A stretch of DNA of 64,000 nt, from contig JAFGNN010000065.1 in NCBI GenBank assembly GCA_016926955.1, forward strand, positions 1 to 64,000, read 5' to 3'. The translations under genes and the position numbers were made by a program. This document shows positions 1-9,684 of this stretch, piece by piece. A model generated the notes under the pieces. That model did no database searches and had not been told where the DNA came from. It was given only the letters and a program-made list of their open reading frames with translations. This DNA is from Spirochaetales bacterium. Lineage in GTDB: Bacteria > Spirochaetota > Spirochaetia > Treponematales > UBA12059. Position 1 is the stretch's first letter, and each line of letters starts with the position of its first letter.

Positions 1-1
1 C

Positions 2-70
2 GTCGCCAAGGCCGCCGGCGTCGCGCTCTCCATTGCCGGCTTTGTCGCGTTCCGCGTCGGCCAGGAGTAG
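2..70 (+). CDS. tsf: C-terminal end of elongation factor Ts (partial, cut by window start)
   Basis: Frame 2 reads VAKAAGVALSIAGFVAFRVGQE-stop; fits an EF-Ts C-terminus and lies directly upstream of frr. Confidence 0.6.
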   Translation, partial: VAKAAGVALSIAGFVAFRVGQE

Positions 71-88
71 GAACGACACAAGCTCGAG

Positions 89-129
89 CGCCCCGCGCCT
101 CCGGACCCGTTCCGGCAAGGCGCGGGGCG
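89..129 (+). other. Strong nested stem-loop in the tsf-frr intergenic region
   Basis: CGCCCCGCGCC (89-99) is an exact reverse complement of GGCGCGGGGCG (119-129), enclosing a second hairpin CCGGA-cccgt-TCCGG; no U-tract follows. Confidence 0.6.
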
Positions 130-240
130 TCATGCCATCACGGAGGGCCGGAGGGCTTCAACGCTTTCGTCGCCCCGTTTCGAGCGTCGGTCTCCTAAAG
201 GCCGGCGCGCATCGCGAGGACCAGGATACCGGAGGGTAAC

Positions 241-792
241 ATGGACGAAGTCAAGCACGCCTGCGAAGAGAAGATGAAGAAGAGTCTCGCCGCCCTCAGG
301 GACGAGTTCAACGGCATCCGCACGGGGCGGGCTTCGCCCTCGCTGCTGGACCGCATCAGGGTCGACTACTACGGCGAGAAGGCTCCCCTCTCCCAGGTGG
401 CCACCGTATCCGTGCCCGAAGCGCGCCTCATCGTCGTGCAGCCCTGGGACCGCACCCTGATCGGCGAAATCGAGAAGGCTCTCCAGAAATCCGACCTGGC
501 CCTCAACCCCTCCAACGACGGGAAAGTGATCCGCATCGCCATTCCGCCGCTCACCGAGCAGCGCCGCAAGGAGCTGGTTAAACAGGCGAAGGCGAGCGCG
601 GAGAACTCCCGCGTCGCGTTGCGGAACATCCGCCGCGACGGCCTCGAGGACCTCAAGAAGGGTCTCAAGGACGGGGCTCCCGAAGACCAGGTCAAGAAGG
701 CCGAGGACGAGATCCAGAAGCTGACCGACTCCTTCGTTGCCCAGGTGGGCAAGGCGCTCGAGGAGAAGGAAAAGGAAATCATGGAGGTCTGA
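241..792 (+). CDS. frr: Ribosome recycling factor
   Basis: 183 aa; FNGIRTGRASPSLLDRIRVDYYG ... GKVIRIAIPPLTEQRRKELVK. Confidence 0.97.
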   Translation: MDEVKHACEEKMKKSLAALRDEFNGIRTGRASPSLLDRIRVDYYGEKAPLSQVATVSVPEARLIVVQPWDRTLIGEIEKALQKSDLALNPSNDGKVIRIAIPPLTEQRRKELVKQAKASAENSRVALRNIRRDGLEDLKKGLKDGAPEDQVKKAEDEIQKLTDSFVAQVGKALEEKEKEIMEV

Positions 793-794
793 GC

Positions 795-1493
795 GTGGGC
801 ACCCACCAGGCCTGCGCCGACGACCTTCACGTCGGCGTGATCATGGACGGCAACGGCCGTTGGGCCAAGGCTCGCGGCCTGCCACGCACCGAGGGGCACC
901 GCGAGGGCCTCAAAGCGGCAAAGCGCGTCGTCGCCGCGGCGGAGGATCTCGGCGTCAAGTGGCTTTCCCTCTATACCTTCAGCACCGAGAACTGGAAGCG
1001 GGCGGCCGAGGAGGTTTCCTTCCTCATGGCCCTGATCCGTGGCCACCTCCGCGCCGAGTTCGATTTCTACCGCGAGCGCGGGCTCCGGGTTGTTCATTCG
1101 GGCGACTCATCGGGCCTTCCGGGAGAGGTCCGCGCAGAGCTGGATTCCGTCGTCGCCGACACGGCGAGTTTCGACCGGATGACCGTCAACCTCGCCATCA
1201 ATTACGGCGGTCGCGACGAAATAGTGAGAGCGTGCCGCAAGGCCGTCCGCGAAGACGTCGAACTGACCGAGACGACAATCGCTAACCGGCTCGATCGTCC
1301 CGAGCTTCCGGACCTCGACCTGCTCATTCGCACGGGCGGCGAACAGCGGACCTCGAATTTCATGATATGGCAGGCGGCCTACGCCGAGCTGTGGTTCTCG
1401 CCGCGGCTCTGGCCCGATTGGGATCGCGCCGACCTCGAGCAGGCGCTCGATGATTACACGTGCCGTGAACGGCGTTTCGGCGGAGTCCCATGA
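795..1493 (+). CDS. uppS: Undecaprenyl diphosphate synthase
   Basis: HVGVIMDGNGRWAKARGLPRTEGHREG ... DLLIRTGGEQRTSNFMIWQAAYAELWF; GTG start. Confidence 0.97.
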   Translation: MGTHQACADDLHVGVIMDGNGRWAKARGLPRTEGHREGLKAAKRVVAAAEDLGVKWLSLYTFSTENWKRAAEEVSFLMALIRGHLRAEFDFYRERGLRVVHSGDSSGLPGEVRAELDSVVADTASFDRMTVNLAINYGGRDEIVRACRKAVREDVELTETTIANRLDRPELPDLDLLIRTGGEQRTSNFMIWQAAYAELWFSPRLWPDWDRADLEQALDDYTCRERRFGGVP

Positions 1494-2359
1494 GCAATCT
1501 CGCGCAGCGTCTTCTCCTGTTTTTCCTGGGTGTACCGGTCCTGGTCGCTGTCATCGTACTCGCGCCCTGGTACGGACACGCGGCGCTCGCCCTGTTCGGC
1601 GTGGCTTTCATCGCCGGTTGCGGCATAGAGATCGCCGGCCTTTGGGCGGCGCGCGGGGTTCCGATCCGCCCCGCAATCACCGCAATCCTCTCCGCCCTCC
1701 CGCCGTTGGCCGTGTGGGCGACAGCCGCCTTCGCGCCGGATCGCGCCTTCGAGCTCCTGGGCTACGGCGCCGCTGTCCTCCTGCCCCTCGTCGCCGTGCT
1801 CCTCCTCTCGCGTTACGCTTTCGTCCGCGACCAGGCCGAGATGGACGGCGTCGAACCGAGGGTCTCAGGCTACGCGTTCACCCTGCTCTACCCGGGCCTT
1901 GTGTCAGCCCCGCTCATGTTGCTGATAGGCCTTCCCGGCCCTTCCACGGTACGCATACTCGTCTTCGTCGCGGTCGCGTTCGCCAACGACAGCCTGGCCT
2001 GGGCCACGGGAATGCTGTTCGGCCGCAAACGGGGCATCGTGGCGGTCAGCCCGGGCAAAAGCCTCGCGGGCTTCGTCGGCGGTCTTGCCGGTTCCATACT
2101 CATGGCCGTGCTCGCGGGCATCGTCTTTCCCGACGCCGTCAAGGGCGGCCCGCTCGCACTCGCCGCGCTGGGCCTGGCGGTCGGCGTGCTCGACATACTG
2201 GGCGATCTCTTCGAATCCGCCCTGAAGCGCTCGGCCCGGGTCAAGGACTCGGGAAGCATCGTGCCGGGACGCGGAGGCTTCCTCGATTCGTTCGACAACC
2301 TGCTTTTCGCCGCTCCCGCCTTCCTGCTGGCTTCGCTTGCCCTCGGGATCTTCAGGTAA
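1490..2359 (+). CDS. cdsA: Phosphatidate cytidylyltransferase
   Basis: Multi-TM protein with C-terminal DLFESALKRSARVKDSGSIVPGRGGFLDSFD signature. Confidence 0.95.
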   Translation: MSNLAQRLLLFFLGVPVLVAVIVLAPWYGHAALALFGVAFIAGCGIEIAGLWAARGVPIRPAITAILSALPPLAVWATAAFAPDRAFELLGYGAAVLLPLVAVLLLSRYAFVRDQAEMDGVEPRVSGYAFTLLYPGLVSAPLMLLIGLPGPSTVRILVFVAVAFANDSLAWATGMLFGRKRGIVAVSPGKSLAGFVGGLAGSILMAVLAGIVFPDAVKGGPLALAALGLAVGVLDILGDLFESALKRSARVKDSGSIVPGRGGFLDSFDNLLFAAPAFLLASLALGIFR

Positions 2360-2364
2360 CCCCG

Positions 2365-3507
2365 ATGGGCGCGCCGACCAGGGTCGCGGTACTTGGCGCG
2401 ACCGGCTCCATTGGCACTCAGGCCCTGGAGGTGCTGGCAGCGCTCGGCCCGGATCGAGCCACCGTGGTGGCACTTTCCGCGCATCGTGACGAGGTGGCCC
2501 TGCTCAGGGCAGCGGCAGCCTGGCCCGACGCCGAACTGGCCTTGAGCGGCGCCGCCCGCCACGAGGAACGCGTAGGCTACAGCGGCGCCGAAGGCCTTGT
2601 CCGCATGGTGGAACGCTGCGGCGCCGACGTCGTGGTCAATGGCGTCGCGGGCTCCTCCGGCCTCATGCCGAGCGTCGCGGCCATCCGTTCCGGAGCCAGG
2701 CTCGCCCTGGCCAACAAGGAAACGATGGTGATGGCCGGTTCCCTCGTCATGGACGAGGCGCGCCGCCGCGGCACCCGCGTCATTCCCGTTGATTCAGAGC
2801 ATGCCGCCGTCTTCGCCCTGCACGAGCGTTTCGGCGCCGGTTCCATCGAGGAGCTCGTGCTGACAGCTTCCGGCGGCGCCTTCCGCGATCGCCCCATCGA
2901 CAGCTTCGGCTCGATCAGCGTCGCCGAGGCGACGAGGCACCCTAACTGGTCGATGGGCGCCAAGATCACCATCGACTCCGCCACCATGGCGAACAAGGGG
3001 CTCGAGGTCATCGAGGCGGTACGGCTCTTCGGCGTGGCGCCGGAACGGGTTAAAGTGCTCGTCCATCCGCAGAGCCGCGTCCACGCCCTGGTGCGCACCA
3101 CCGACGGAACGCTGTACGCGCAAGTCTCCGAGCCGGACATGCGCGTGCCGATCCAGAACGCGATCACCTGGCCCTCGCTCGAGCCCTGCGCGTTCGGACG
3201 GCTCGATCTGGCCGGCGCCCGGCTCGAATTCTCGGAGCCCGAGGAAGCGCGCTATCCCCTGCTCGGCCTCGCCTACCGGGCGCTTCGTTCCGGCGAAGGC
3301 GCCTGCGTCGCCTACAACGCCGCCGACGAGGTGGCTGTCGAAGCCTTCCGCTCGACAAGACTCTCATATGTCGATATCCCGCGGGTCGTCGAGGCGGTCC
3401 TCGCTGGACGCTGGCCCGTCCATCTCGCTACCTTCGACGAAGTGCTCGCCGTGGACACGGCAGCCCGCGAGGCCGCGCTGATCGCGGCGAAAGGATTCCA
3501 ACCTTGA
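2365..3507 (+). CDS. dxr: 1-deoxy-D-xylulose 5-phosphate reductoisomerase
   Basis: MGAPTRVAVLGATGSIGTQALEVL ... ALANKETMVMAG ... IPVDSEHAA ... HPNWSMGAKITIDSATMANKGLEVIEA; start corrected from the 1450 ORF. Confidence 0.97.
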   Translation: MGAPTRVAVLGATGSIGTQALEVLAALGPDRATVVALSAHRDEVALLRAAAAWPDAELALSGAARHEERVGYSGAEGLVRMVERCGADVVVNGVAGSSGLMPSVAAIRSGARLALANKETMVMAGSLVMDEARRRGTRVIPVDSEHAAVFALHERFGAGSIEELVLTASGGAFRDRPIDSFGSISVAEATRHPNWSMGAKITIDSATMANKGLEVIEAVRLFGVAPERVKVLVHPQSRVHALVRTTDGTLYAQVSEPDMRVPIQNAITWPSLEPCAFGRLDLAGARLEFSEPEEARYPLLGLAYRALRSGEGACVAYNAADEVAVEAFRSTRLSYVDIPRVVEAVLAGRWPVHLATFDEVLAVDTAAREAALIAAKGFQP

Positions 3508-4862
3508 ACATCCTGCTCGGACTCATCGGTTTCGGCATCGTAGTCTTCGTCCACGAGCTCGGGCATTTCCTGGCCGCCAAGCTTTCGGGCATCGAAGTCG
3601 AGGCTTTCAGCCTGGGCTGGGGTCCGCGGATCGTCGGCTTCAAGCGCGGCGGGACCGACTACCGCCTCTCGGCGCTGCCCATCGGAGGCTACTGCCGCAT
3701 GAAGGGCGAGGATGCCTTCCGTTCCGCGCTCGAAAGGAACGCCTCCGAACTGCCCCGCGAGAAGGGCTCCTACTACGGAGCTCCGGCGTGGAAGCGAATC
3801 ATCGTTTCCTTCGCAGGTCCCTTCTTCAACCTGGTTTTCGCGTTCCTGGTCTTCATGGCCGTCTACGGGTCTGGCTACACGGTCACAACCTTCGATAGCC
3901 GTATACTCCTGGCGGGCGAGGTGGACGGACCGCGTGCCTCGGGACCCTATGCCGCCGAACTCGCCGGACTCCGCTCGGGCGACCGCATCATCTCCATTGA
4001 CGGAGAGGTCGTCGAGTATTTTGCCCAGGTCCAGGAAACGGTGAGCATGTCGGGCGGCCGGGATATACGGATCGAGGTGGAAAGGGATGGCGAGACGCTC
4101 GAGCTCGTCGCTCGGCCCGAACGCGAGAAGGCTTCCGGGGCCGGCAAGCTGGGCGTCTACCCGATGGCCGAACCCCTTGTCACCCTCATCGAAGCCGGCG
4201 GTCCCGCCGACATCGCCGGCATCCGAGTGGGCGACCGCCTGGTGGAGGCGGAGGGAAAACCGCTCGCCCACGCCCAGTCCCTTCAGGCGGCCCTGAGATC
4301 GGAACCAGAGACCCTTGACCTCCTGGTCGAGCGCGAGGGCTCCCGGCTGTCGCTTCGCGTTGTCCCGCGCTGGAATCAGGACGGGCAAGCGGAGCTCGGC
4401 TTCGCCCTGGGCACTGTCGACTGGCGGGTCGAGGCCGGTTCGCTGGCGGAAGCGATCGGCATGGGCTTCGCCGAAACCTCGCGCATCGTTACGGGCACCC
4501 TCCGCGGGATCGCGGGTCTCTTCGCCGGGGTTGATCCGCTCAAGGCGGTCTCGGGACCCGCCCGTATCACGGTGACGGTCGGAGAGACAGCCGCCCGCGG
4601 GTTCCGCGACGGACTCGGCGAAGGGTTCTCCGTGGCGTTTTCCTTCCTCGCCATGCTGTCGATAGGGCTTTTCGTCATGAACCTGCTGCCGATTCCGGTC
4701 CTGGACGGCGGCTGGATACTTCTCTTCCTGTTCGAGCTCGTCCGCGGAAAGGCGCCGAAGCCGAAAAACATCTTCCGCTACCAAAGCGTCGGCATGGTGA
4801 TCGTGCTCGGGATTTTCCTGCTGGCCATGGCCGCCGATTTCATGTTCTTCGCCGGCCGCTGA
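3504..4862 (+). CDS. rseP: Site-2 protease RseP family zinc metalloprotease with PDZ domains
   Basis: VFVHELGHFLAAKLSGI (HExxH), two PDZ-like regions, NLLPIPVLDGGWI. Confidence 0.95.
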   Translation: MNILLGLIGFGIVVFVHELGHFLAAKLSGIEVEAFSLGWGPRIVGFKRGGTDYRLSALPIGGYCRMKGEDAFRSALERNASELPREKGSYYGAPAWKRIIVSFAGPFFNLVFAFLVFMAVYGSGYTVTTFDSRILLAGEVDGPRASGPYAAELAGLRSGDRIISIDGEVVEYFAQVQETVSMSGGRDIRIEVERDGETLELVARPEREKASGAGKLGVYPMAEPLVTLIEAGGPADIAGIRVGDRLVEAEGKPLAHAQSLQAALRSEPETLDLLVEREGSRLSLRVVPRWNQDGQAELGFALGTVDWRVEAGSLAEAIGMGFAETSRIVTGTLRGIAGLFAGVDPLKAVSGPARITVTVGETAARGFRDGLGEGFSVAFSFLAMLSIGLFVMNLLPIPVLDGGWILLFLFELVRGKAPKPKNIFRYQSVGMVIVLGIFLLAMAADFMFFAGR

Positions 4863-4893
4863 GGCGGCGCATCCAAAAGAATAGGAGCGAGAC

Positions 4894-5508
4894 GTGCGAA
4901 CCATCACCTGCCTGTGCGACAAGAGCTTCGATGCCGAAGTCCCCGAATCTGTCGACCTCGACGCCGACCCGACCCTTCTCGCCCGCCTCGGCGAGGGCGA
5001 ATTCATGGCCTTTACCTGCCCTCACTGCGGGGCGAAGCTCAAGCCCGAATTCGCCGTCCGGGTGAAGGGTTCCGCGCTCTCGCGCGACGTGTGGGTGCTG
5101 CCGGAACTCGAACGATTCGAGCTCTACTCCGGCAAGTCTGACCTGCCGGCGGCCTGCGAGGTCCTGGTCGGCTACCCGGAACTCTTCGAGCGCGCGCGCC
5201 TCCTGCGGGACCGGGTCGATCCGGAAGCCGCCGAGATTCTCAAGTTCTACCTTCTCGGTCGCGCCGAAGAGGAGAACCCCGAGGCCGAGCTCGCGGTCTA
5301 CTATGCGGGAAAAGAGCCGGGACGTCTCGTCTACCACCTGTACGGCGCGCGCGAGGGGGAGACCGGCGTACTCAAGATCCCCGAGGAAACCTATCGCGGC
5401 ATCGCCGCAGACAAGAAGCGCAAGATGGGCGAGGAAACCTTCAAGGAGATTTTCAAGGGCCCCTACCGCTCGGTGCGCGCCCTGGAGGCGTCAAACGACG
5501 CCGAGTAG
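4894..5508 (+). CDS. CpXC domain protein
   Basis: N-terminus ITCLCDKSFDAEVPESVD ... FTCPHCGAKLKPEF typical of CpXC proteins. Confidence 0.8.
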   Translation: MRTITCLCDKSFDAEVPESVDLDADPTLLARLGEGEFMAFTCPHCGAKLKPEFAVRVKGSALSRDVWVLPELERFELYSGKSDLPAACEVLVGYPELFERARLLRDRVDPEAAEILKFYLLGRAEEENPEAELAVYYAGKEPGRLVYHLYGAREGETGVLKIPEETYRGIAADKKRKMGEETFKEIFKGPYRSVRALEASNDAE

Positions 5509-5567
5509 CCTCGAGCGCGCCCTGCCCTCGCTGCGCCCCGCGGCGGGGGCGGCCTGCGTACCTTCCT

Positions 5568-5864
5568 TCAGTCGTGTCCCGGGTTCGCGGAAATCTTCTT
5601 GACCGCCGCCCGGACCGCCGCCTTGACCTGGTCTGAAAACGCGGTGCCGTCGGCGGCGTGCGCGTACATGGTCCCGAGCAGGCTGACGCGGTAGAGTGGC
5701 TTGAGCATGTTGAGGGCGTAGGCCGCCATGTCCAGCACGCAGTCCTGGCAGACGCAGGTCCCGCGCTCCTCGGCCCCTTCGAGCTCGCGCCCGAGCTCGT
5801 CGAGCACCATGCGCTCGGCTTCGTTCACCAGGACGCTGAAATCGTAGTCACGCTGAAGGTCCAT
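5568..5864 (-). CDS. ComFB-domain protein
   Basis: 98 aa; NEAERMVLDELGRELEG...CVCQDCVLDMAAYALNMLKPLYRVSLLG. Confidence 0.8.
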   Translation of the reverse strand: MDLQRDYDFSVLVNEAERMVLDELGRELEGAEERGTCVCQDCVLDMAAYALNMLKPLYRVSLLGTMYAHAADGTAFSDQVKAAVRAAVKKISANPGHD

Positions 5865-5919
5865 GCGCTCGCTCCCCTCTCTTTCGTGCTCGGCATTCCG
5901 ATCGGCCTAGAGGATAGGC

Positions 5920-7260
5920 TCAGCGACCGTGCTTTTCAAGCGCCTCGAAACGTGTGAATGAAGGCAGGAAGGCCAGGTCGACCATCCCGACAGGGCCGTT
6001 TCGCTGCTTCGCGACGATCAGCTGGGTCTCGATCACTGAAGACCGGTCCTCCTTCTTCTTGTCGATCTCGCGGTCGCGGTGAAGGAAGAGGATCAGGTCG
6101 GCGTCCTGCTCGATGGATCCGGATTCCCTGAGGTCCGCCATGGTCGGTTGCTTGCCCTCGGCCTCGCGCTTGAGCTGCGAGAGCGCCACGATGGGAATGC
6201 GGAGCTCGCGGGCCAGCGCCTTGAGCGAACGCGATATGCTGGATATCTGCTCCCAGCGGGGCAGGTCGGAATTCTCGTGGGTGATCAGGGTCAGGTAGTC
6301 GACGAAGATGATCTTGACGCCCTTCTCCGTGGCGAGCCGTCGCGCCATGGTCCTCAAGTCGAGCAGCTTCATGTTCGGCATGTCGACGATGAAGAGCGGC
6401 GCCTCGTAGATGCGGCCCGCGGTATCCATGAGGCTCTGGAAGTCGCTCGGCTTGATCAGGCCGGTGCGGATCTTCTCGCTCGCGATGCGGGCCTCGCTTG
6501 AGACCAGGCGCTGCATGATGGCCATGTCCGCCATTTCGAGCGAGAAGAAGGCGGTGGGGATCTTGTGGTCGATGGCGGCACGCGACGCGAGCGTGAGGGC
6601 GAAGGCCGTCTTTCCGACGCTCGGCCGCGCGCCGATGACGATGAACTCGCTGGGCTGGAAACCCGAGGTCATGGCGTCGAGATCGGAGAAGCCGCTCGGC
6701 ACGCCGGTGTACGCGGTCTTGCTCTTGGCCAGGCGCTCTATCGTCTTGATGGTTTCGGGCAGGAGTTCCTTGACAGAACGATAGGTGACCGTCTGGCGAT
6801 GCTCGGAGAGCTCGAAGATGCGGCCCTGGGCCGAGTCGAGGATGGAAACGCTCTCCACCGAGTCCTCGAAGACCTCGGCGCTGACCTTCTGCGCTAGCTT
6901 CAGCAGCGCGCGCCGGACGGACTGTTCCTGGACGATGCGCGCGTAATACTCGACATTGGCGCTCGAGGGCACCACGTCGGTCAACCGCGCCACGTAGGCG
7001 GGACCGCCGACCCGATCGAGCTCGCCCATGAGGCGAAGCTCGTCGGTCAGCGTGATCAGGTCGGCCTTCTGTCCCTTCTCGTACAGCGAGACTATCGCCG
7101 CGAAACAGGAGCGGTTGGCGTTGACATAGAAATCTTCCGGACGAAGGAAACGCAATACCAGCGGTACCGCGTCCGGATCGAGAAGAATTGCGCCCAGAGC
7201 CGCCTGCTCGGCCTCGGCGTCGTGCGGCGGGACCTTGTCCTTGAGCGGCGTCTGGGCCAT
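5920..7260 (-). CDS. dnaB: Replicative DNA helicase
   Basis: PPHDAEAEQAALGAILLDP ... IVIGARPSVGKTAFALTLA ... FFSLEM ... LRESGSIEQDADLILFLHRD. Confidence 0.97.
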   Translation of the reverse strand: MAQTPLKDKVPPHDAEAEQAALGAILLDPDAVPLVLRFLRPEDFYVNANRSCFAAIVSLYEKGQKADLITLTDELRLMGELDRVGGPAYVARLTDVVPSSANVEYYARIVQEQSVRRALLKLAQKVSAEVFEDSVESVSILDSAQGRIFELSEHRQTVTYRSVKELLPETIKTIERLAKSKTAYTGVPSGFSDLDAMTSGFQPSEFIVIGARPSVGKTAFALTLASRAAIDHKIPTAFFSLEMADMAIMQRLVSSEARIASEKIRTGLIKPSDFQSLMDTAGRIYEAPLFIVDMPNMKLLDLRTMARRLATEKGVKIIFVDYLTLITHENSDLPRWEQISSISRSLKALARELRIPIVALSQLKREAEGKQPTMADLRESGSIEQDADLILFLHRDREIDKKKEDRSSVIETQLIVAKQRNGPVGMVDLAFLPSFTRFEALEKHGR

Positions 7261-7269
7261 CGATATACC

Positions 7270-7854
7270 TTACGCTTCGGAGCCGGCGGCTTCCTCGGCG
7301 CTTTCCTCGACCGGAGCCTCGTCGACGGTCTCGACGGGAGCCTCGACCTTGGCCTCGTGTTTGGCTTCGACCTTCGGCTCGTGGCGCGCGGCGTGCTCGT
7401 CCTTGGCGGAGGTGCCCTTGATGGACACGCGCACGGTCGCCTCCTCCTTCTCGTAGAGGTGGACCGCGACCTTGTAGTTGCCGACGCTCTTGATGGCGCG
7501 GCCGGGGACCTCGACCTTCTTGCGGTCGACCTCGATGCCGCGCTTCAGCAGCTCGTCCACGACGGTCTGGTTGGTGACGGCGCCGTAAAGCTTGCCGTTG
7601 TGGCCGGCGGGCATGGAGATGGCGATCTCCTCGGCCTCGAGGCGGGCCTTGAGGCCGGCGGCGGCGAGGCGCTTCTCTTCCTTGCGCTTGGCGATCTCGT
7701 CCTTGCGCTTCTCGAATAGCTCGACGGCCTTCTTGGTGAAGGGGAACGCGAGCCCGCGCGGGAGGAGGAAGTTCCTCGCGTAGCCGCGGGCGACGTCCTT
7801 GACGTCTCCGAGCTCGCCGAGGTTGGGAACGTCATTGTTCAGGATGACCTTCAT
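7270..7854 (-). CDS. rplI: Ribosomal protein bL9 with charged C-terminal extension
   Basis: MKVILNNDVPNLGELGDVKDVARGYARNFLLPRGLA. Confidence 0.96.
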   Translation of the reverse strand: MKVILNNDVPNLGELGDVKDVARGYARNFLLPRGLAFPFTKKAVELFEKRKDEIAKRKEEKRLAAAGLKARLEAEEIAISMPAGHNGKLYGAVTNQTVVDELLKRGIEVDRKKVEVPGRAIKSVGNYKVAVHLYEKEEATVRVSIKGTSAKDEHAARHEPKVEAKHEAKVEAPVETVDEAPVEESAEEAAGSEA

Positions 7855-8809
7855 CGGTGATCTCCTTGGTTGTTCGGTAAGGAATCCAGTTCTCGGACAG
7901 GCCGAGGACCGGAAGGGCGATGGCGACTCCGAGGGAGGTCGCCGGGGAAAGAGCCAGCAAGGCGAGCGTGAACGCCGCCGCGAAGCGCAAGGGCCGGGGT
8001 ATCCAGCGCGCGGCGAGGCGGCCGAGCAACGAGAGGCCCTGGAAGCCGTACAGCACCGATAGCGGCAGCGCGCCGTTCCAGGCCACGACCTCGACGGCGC
8101 CCGTCTCGAGGACGCGCGTGACGAGGGTCGCCGCCCAGGCGACCAGGAAGGGCCAGAGCAGGCCGGCGGGAACCTTGAAGCTCCCGAGTCCGTCTCCCCG
8201 TGGCTCGCCCGCCTTGCGGCCGAAACGCTCGCCGACCCAATAGTCGGCCGTCAGGATGAACAAGAGCCCCGCGACGAAACCGTTCGTCATCGCCATGCGG
8301 AACGCGGCCGCGAGGGCGGCGGCGTCGAAGCGTTCGAGCCCCTCTGCGCCGCCGTTCATGGCTTCGGCCACCGCGCTGAACATCCGTTCAAGGTGGGCGG
8401 CCGATTCGGGACCGGTCACGACGGGCAGAAGCGCCGGCATGGCTCCGAGTGTCGCGATGCCGGTTCCGAGGAGGAGCCGGTACGCCAGGTGCACGCCGGA
8501 GAGTGCCGGTACATTCACCAAGGCCAGTGCCGCTACCAGGGAGCCAGGCATCAGAAGCCCCGACAGGACGTCGAGGATGCCGAAGGGCACCGCGAGGGAG
8601 CGGAACCGCGCTACGGTGACGGCCGCGCAAGCCGCGAGGGCTATGGTGCCGGCGATGAGGAACGCGCGGAAGCCGCCGCGCCTCCGGGCCGCCTGCAGCG
8701 GCGCCAGGAAGGCAGGCGAGAGCGCCAGGGTCGCGTAGAGGACCCCGGATAATGCTCCGGAAACGAGGGCTGGCACGGTACCGGCCCGTCGTTCGATGGC
8801 TTCCGACAC
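7832..8809 (-). CDS. Multi-pass membrane protein, possibly YybS/DUF2232-like
   Basis: Strongly hydrophobic 325 aa product between rpsR and rplI; overlaps the rplI start by 23 nt. Confidence 0.65.
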   Translation of the reverse strand: MSEAIERRAGTVPALVSGALSGVLYATLALSPAFLAPLQAARRRGGFRAFLIAGTIALAACAAVTVARFRSLAVPFGILDVLSGLLMPGSLVAALALVNVPALSGVHLAYRLLLGTGIATLGAMPALLPVVTGPESAAHLERMFSAVAEAMNGGAEGLERFDAAALAAAFRMAMTNGFVAGLLFILTADYWVGERFGRKAGEPRGDGLGSFKVPAGLLWPFLVAWAATLVTRVLETGAVEVVAWNGALPLSVLYGFQGLSLLGRLAARWIPRPLRFAAAFTLALLALSPATSLGVAIALPVLGLSENWIPYRTTKEITDEGHPEQ

Positions 8810-8819
8810 GTCTTCGCCC

Positions 8820-9155
8820 TTACTTCGTGACGTAGGGCAGGAAGGCGATGGCGCGCGAGCGCTTGATCGCGACAGCGAGCCGGCGCTGATGCTTGGCGCA
8901 GGAACCGGTGATGCGGCGGGGCAGGATCTTGCCGCGCTCGGTGATGAAGCGGCGGAGGGTGTCCGGATCCTTGTAGTCGATCTTCAGCTTCTGCGCGCAG
9001 AACTTGCAGACCTTCTTGCGGAAGAAGCCCTTGCGCCCGCCACGGGGACCGGAGGGCCGACCCTCGTCGTCGCGGCGGGAATCGCCGCCATCGGAACCCT
9101 CGCGCATCTCGCGCGGGGGCCTCGTCTCTTCACGGGTATCCTTCATGTCGGACAT
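8820..9155 (-). CDS. rpsR: Ribosomal protein bS18
   Basis: [61 protein letters not shown]. Confidence 0.97.
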   Translation of the reverse strand: MSDMKDTREETRPPREMREGSDGGDSRRDDEGRPSGPRGGRKGFFRKKVCKFCAQKLKIDYKDPDTLRRFITERGKILPRRITGSCAKHQRRLAVAIKRSRAIAFLPYVTK

Positions 9156-9176
9156 TGCGTGTCTCCTTGGGTTGTG

Positions 9177-9671
9177 TCAGAAAGGGATGTCGTCGGGGAA
9201 ATCGTCCTGCGGAGGAGCCTGGCGTGGAGCCTGGCCCTGGCGCGACTGGGCGGGCCGCTCGTCGCGGTAGCCGACCTGTCCGGAGCCCTGGGCGGGAGCG
9301 CCCTGGTAGCGGCTTTCTCCGCTTTCGGCGGAGCCCCCGTCCCGCTGTCCGCCGCCGAGAAGCGCGACCGAATTGGCCGAGACCTCGACAGCCATGCGCT
9401 GGACTCCGTCCTGTTCCCACTTGTCCTGCCGGAGGTTGCCCTCGACCGCGACAAGCTTTCCCTTGGTCAGGTACTGGTTCAGGCGTTCTCCGTCCTTGCC
9501 CCAGACTACGATGTTGTAAAAGTTCGGCTCGTCGACCCACTGGTCGCCCTTTTTCTGGCGGACACTCACGGCGAGGCCGAATTTGCAGATCGCGGTGCCG
9601 GAGTTCGTGTACTTGAGCTCGGCGTCACGCGTGAGCCGTCCGACGAGGACGGCGATGCTCATATCCGCCAT
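9177..9671 (-). CDS. ssb: Single-stranded DNA-binding protein
   Basis: OB-fold N-terminus and acidic tip DDFPDDIPF. Confidence 0.97.
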   Translation of the reverse strand: MADMSIAVLVGRLTRDAELKYTNSGTAICKFGLAVSVRQKKGDQWVDEPNFYNIVVWGKDGERLNQYLTKGKLVAVEGNLRQDKWEQDGVQRMAVEVSANSVALLGGGQRDGGSAESGESRYQGAPAQGSGQVGYRDERPAQSRQGQAPRQAPPQDDFPDDIPF

Positions 9672-9684
9672 ATCCGGGCGTCCC

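Noticed and set aside
33-239. 68-aa ORF upstream of frr
   Set aside because: Overlaps the tsf end and the intergenic stem-loop; serine/arginine-rich with no coding features.
3312-5006. 564-aa minus-strand ORF
   Set aside because: Antisense to rseP; no recognisable motif.
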